32,643 nucleotides of DNA from Gammaproteobacteria bacterium (GTDB lineage Bacteria; Pseudomonadota; Gammaproteobacteria; Pseudomonadales; Azotimanducaceae): the NCBI GenBank assembly GCA_013151695.1, contig JAADHW010000084.1:1-32643 (forward strand), given 5' to 3'. The position numbers and the translations under genes are program-made. The notes under the pieces were generated by a model that made no database searches, was not told the DNA's origin, and was given only the letters and a program-made list of their open reading frames with translations. Positions 29,177 through 32,643 of the stretch are shown piece after piece (position 1 is the first letter of the stretch; each line of letters starts with the position of its first letter).

Positions 29177-30436
29177 ATGGGGCTCAATCGAAACGAGGCC
29201 AGTTGTTTGGCAAACGAAATCATCTTGATCAACGTTTCAGGCCAGGACAAGCCGGGACTGATGTCTACGCTCATGGAAACTTTGGTACTGCACAGGGCAC
29301 ATTTGTTGGACATAGGCCAGGCGGTCATCCATGAGGATCTTGCCTTGGGCATATTAGTCAGTGTGGATGAAAAAAACGCCGGGGCATTGATTAAAGAAAC
29401 AATGTCTCGTATCAATGAAGCGGGTTCGACGGTGCGTATATCCAATGTGAGCGAAGAAAATCATCAAATTTGGCTCGAAGCCTCAGGCCAGAAACGTTAT
29501 ATCCTGACATTATTAACTAAAGGGGGAGGCAGTGCCCCGATGCATGTAGTGAGTGCGTTGACCCACCGATTTGGGTTAAATATCGACACCATTCGCCGCC
29601 TCACTGATCGTGGTGGCGCGGGTGAAGTAGCTGATCGCGCGCGATTGAGTATTGAAATGCGTCTACGTGGCCGAGTTGGAGACATGACCCAACTACAGAC
29701 GGAAATGATGCAATCTGCTGAGCGGCTCGATTTCGACTTCAGTTTGCAACAAGACACGGTGTTTCGACGCAATCGACGTCTGGTGGCGTTTGATATGGAT
29801 TCCACGCTCATTACCGAAGAAGTCATGGATGAATTAGCCAAACGACATGGCGTTGGTGAGCAAGTTTCCACGATCACTGCGCAAGCCATGGCCGGTAAGT
29901 TCGACTTTAAGGAGAGCTTTCGTCAACGCGCGCATCTGCTCAAGGGTATGCCAGTGAGTGTTCTTGATGACGTTGCCCAAGCGGTGCAACTCAATACAGG
30001 TGCAAACAGGCTTTTGCGTGCGTTGCGGCACTTTGGCTACAAAACTGCGGTAATATCCGGTGGCTTTCAGTATGTCGGTGAACGTCTACAAACACAGTTA
30101 GGCATCGACTATGTATATGCCAACAACTTAGTGGTTGAGCATGGGCTGATGACTGGAGAGGTGTCTGGAGACATCATCGACGCCGAGCGCAAAGCGGTAT
30201 TGCTTCGTGAAATCGCAGCCCGAGAAGGCATTGGGCTAGAACAAACTATCGCCATCGGCGACGGTGCAAACGATCTACCTATGCTACAAAAAGCCGGCTT
30301 GGGTGTGGCTTTTCATGCTAAACCTGTGGTCAAAGAAACAGCCAGACATGCGATCTCAAACTTTGGTCTTGACGCCATTCTTTACCTCATCGGGTTCAGT
30401 GATCGTGACATCAACGAAGCGCTAGGTAGCGAATAG
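29177..30436 (+). CDS. serB: Phosphoserine phosphatase (ACT-like N-terminal region plus HAD)
   Basis: LINVSGQDKPGLMSTLMETL; LVAFDMDSTLITEEVMDELA; AVISGGFQYVGERLQTQLGIDYVYANNLVVEHG; IAIGDGANDLPMLQKAGLGVAFHAKPVVKE. Confidence 0.95.
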   Translation: MGLNRNEASCLANEIILINVSGQDKPGLMSTLMETLVLHRAHLLDIGQAVIHEDLALGILVSVDEKNAGALIKETMSRINEAGSTVRISNVSEENHQIWLEASGQKRYILTLLTKGGGSAPMHVVSALTHRFGLNIDTIRRLTDRGGAGEVADRARLSIEMRLRGRVGDMTQLQTEMMQSAERLDFDFSLQQDTVFRRNRRLVAFDMDSTLITEEVMDELAKRHGVGEQVSTITAQAMAGKFDFKESFRQRAHLLKGMPVSVLDDVAQAVQLNTGANRLLRALRHFGYKTAVISGGFQYVGERLQTQLGIDYVYANNLVVEHGLMTGEVSGDIIDAERKAVLLREIAAREGIGLEQTIAIGDGANDLPMLQKAGLGVAFHAKPVVKETARHAISNFGLDAILYLIGFSDRDINEALGSE

Positions 30437-30455
30437 GAATCTGAGATTGAGTTTT

Positions 30456-32570
30456 CTAGTCTTCCGTATTGAAATCGTAGTCCATCATGGTGGTCGGTTC
30501 TTGCAAGTAGTGACCTTGAATATAATTGGCACCCGCTTGCCACAACATTGACAGCATCCCGGCATTTTCAACCATGGGGATCACGGTCAGTTTTCCAGCA
30601 CTCTGTAGTTTGTTAATGAACCCCATCATGACTTCTCGACTCTTTTCACTGTCTTCAGATGGATTGACCACGGTGCCATCTAGCTTGACCATGTCCACTG
30701 GCAGATGACGCAAAGTTTCAAAAGGATCATCGATGAGACCAAAGCGGGAGAGTGAAGCGCGACAGTGCATTGCGCGTAGGCCTTCGATAAATTCTCGGGT
30801 CTGTCGCAGATAGGTGGTGGCGTCTTTTTCGGTAATCTGGAATATCACCGCATCACTTGGCAAGCGCGCTGCCTTAATCGCGACGGTGAGCCATTGCAAG
30901 AATTCAGGGTCCATGACGCTGTTGGCTGTGAGGTTGATGGTCAGACGAGTGGTATGCCCCTTAGCTCGGTGCACACTCAACATCTTGATTGATTGTAAGA
31001 TCACCCAGCGGTCAATCTTACCGGCGACATTGTTGTCTATGGCCGTTTGCAAGAATCGTCCAGGCTCTATTTGCTGGCCTTGGTCATCCGTCATGCGTAA
31101 AAATACTTCGTAGTGTTCATCTGAGTCACCGCGCAGGCTGATGACTGGCTGAAACAAAACTACGAACATTTTCTTTTCTATGGCGTTGGTGATCTGCTTA
31201 AGGATAATGCGAGCGTTGTCTGACTCTTCCGTCTCGACGTCGTCTGTGGGAATAGATACCGTATTGCTCGATGCCTGTTCCGCCAAGTCCATAAGATAAC
31301 CAAAAGCTTCATCTAAGCTTGCGCTGACACCCGCGTCCCCGTTGAAAGCTGCCCCGGCAATGGAGATTGTCGGGCGCACAGTTTTATCTTGTATCTCTAA
31401 AATCAGCTCGCTGACATCTGTTCGAATTTGGTCGGCAGTTTGTAAAGCCAGATCGTAGGATGCTGCAGTTAGCGCTAACGCGAACTGTTTGTTTGAGAGT
31501 CGCACCAGTGGGTATTCGCTGGATAATTCCTCGAGCTTCTGCCAGACCTTACGGCAGATCGCTTCTGATCCGATCAGACCATATGCACTTTGCATTTGAG
31601 AGAAATGATCGATACCTATGCACAACAGATAGTTTTCATCTGTACTGGTGGAGAAAAGTGTTTCAGCTGCTTTGGCAAAGCCTGGTAATTCCAGTTCCGT
31701 CGAAACCGTGGCAACAGCATCGCCGTAGGTTTGCGTAGCTGTTTTTGTACCAGAGCCGTTGTGCCGCCGCACGGTAATCTGTAAGCAATCTTCGCCTTCA
31801 TATTGCGAATGGGTCAAGGTCATTGAGCCACTAAAGGCCGCACTATTTTCCACGTTGTTTTCGAAATCGAATTCCGTTTCATTAGTACCAGAGCGAAGAC
31901 GCTTTAATTGTGTTTTTAGTTCTTGAGAGCTATCTGCCGACAAGATGTCAATCAGCGAGACCGCGCAAAGATCATCAATGTCAGAGTAACCGAACAAGTT
32001 CAGATAGCCTTCGTTGGCGTGTATATGCATGCCTTCATGAACATAGGCAATGGCCGCTTTTGAACCTTGCAGTAATAACTGGCAGCGTTGTTCCGCTTCT
32101 TTTAGCGCGCGTCTGACTTGAGAATATTGCTGCCGTTGGCAGACGTTTTCCAATTCACGCTTAACCACTAAGGCAAGTTGCTCTGGACAGTTAACCGGTA
32201 CCACATCAGTGGCGCCTATGGCCAGTGCGCTTGCGATTGTCCATTGCTGGGCTTCATTCGCAGAGGCGTTCTCGGAAGTTTTCGGCTCTGGATCTTGTGG
32301 TGAAGTGAGCAGCACGACTGGCGTGTGCGGAGCACCCGCGCGGATACGCGGCAGCAATTTTTCTAGGCCGTCAATTTTATAGGTCAGCAAGACGATATCA
32401 GTTTCGCCCTGGCTGGTGATTTGTGCGATGTGTGCTAGATCATCAGAAATAGTGAGTTTCGTTGCTATGCCTGCATCCCTTAGGGCGGAATCCAATTCAT
32501 AGGCAGCGTTCTCAGATTTTTCTGCAATTAGCAGACGCGTGGTTACATGCTGTGATAGCTGTGCCGACAT
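30456..32570 (-). CDS. fimX: Multi-domain protein with receiver-like, PAS-like, degenerate GGDEF and degenerate EAL regions; FimX-like
   Basis: GGDEF position reads LSNKQFAL, EAL position reads YEVFLRMTD; EAL-type fold motifs KIDRWVILQSIKML, LTINLTANSV, DMVKLDG; adjacent to serB as in P. aeruginosa. Confidence 0.75.
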   Translation of the reverse strand: MSAQLSQHVTTRLLIAEKSENAAYELDSALRDAGIATKLTISDDLAHIAQITSQGETDIVLLTYKIDGLEKLLPRIRAGAPHTPVVLLTSPQDPEPKTSENASANEAQQWTIASALAIGATDVVPVNCPEQLALVVKRELENVCQRQQYSQVRRALKEAEQRCQLLLQGSKAAIAYVHEGMHIHANEGYLNLFGYSDIDDLCAVSLIDILSADSSQELKTQLKRLRSGTNETEFDFENNVENSAAFSGSMTLTHSQYEGEDCLQITVRRHNGSGTKTATQTYGDAVATVSTELELPGFAKAAETLFSTSTDENYLLCIGIDHFSQMQSAYGLIGSEAICRKVWQKLEELSSEYPLVRLSNKQFALALTAASYDLALQTADQIRTDVSELILEIQDKTVRPTISIAGAAFNGDAGVSASLDEAFGYLMDLAEQASSNTVSIPTDDVETEESDNARIILKQITNAIEKKMFVVLFQPVISLRGDSDEHYEVFLRMTDDQGQQIEPGRFLQTAIDNNVAGKIDRWVILQSIKMLSVHRAKGHTTRLTINLTANSVMDPEFLQWLTVAIKAARLPSDAVIFQITEKDATTYLRQTREFIEGLRAMHCRASLSRFGLIDDPFETLRHLPVDMVKLDGTVVNPSEDSEKSREVMMGFINKLQSAGKLTVIPMVENAGMLSMLWQAGANYIQGHYLQEPTTMMDYDFNTED

Positions 32571-32615
32571 ATCCTTTTTCGCCCAAGGTTCTACATCTTC
32601 CTCAAACTAAGGATG

Positions 32616-32637
32616 GGCTCAAATTCTTCTTTGAGCC
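32616..32637. repeat. 8-bp inverted repeat upstream of the fimX-like gene
   Basis: ggctcaaa-ttcttc-tttgagcc, followed by ttt; may be a terminator for + strand transcription, but no + strand gene ends here in the window. Confidence 0.5.
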
Positions 32638-32643
32638 TTTGAG

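Overview
The window is a 32.6-kb gammaproteobacterial chromosomal segment. From memory, its gene content and order resemble the Pseudomonas aeruginosa region running from ilvE through waaF/C/G/P, hldE, waaA, tolC, cpdA, parE/parC and serB to fimX. Main blocks: argE-argA on the minus strand (argA runs off the left edge); an orphan GspE/PilB-type ATPase; ilvE; an LPS inner-core cassette (waaF, waaC, a two-domain WaaG-like glycosyltransferase, waaP-like kinase, a two-domain kinase-like protein, carbamoyltransferase, GT4 glycosyltransferase); lpxL-type acyltransferase; hldE; aldo/keto reductase plus FAD oxidoreductase; waaA; tolC; DUF1249; cpdA; parE; parC; a membrane protein; serB; and a degenerate GGDEF/EAL protein resembling FimX. 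I saw no tRNA, rRNA, CRISPR array, transposase, prophage or obvious defence system. The points most worth a second look are: (1) two full WaaG-like domains fused in one ORF, both keeping the EX7E motif; (2) two kinase-like domains fused in the next-but-one ORF; (3) a 180-nt convergent intergenic region made almost entirely of consecutive hairpins, including a perfect 17-bp stem; (4) an FAD oxidoreductase whose nucleotide-binding motif lies upstream of every ATG/GTG/TTG in its frame, with a possible ATT start behind an AGGGG Shine-Dalgarno-like sequence. All calls are from reading the sequence and family knowledge; no database search was run.
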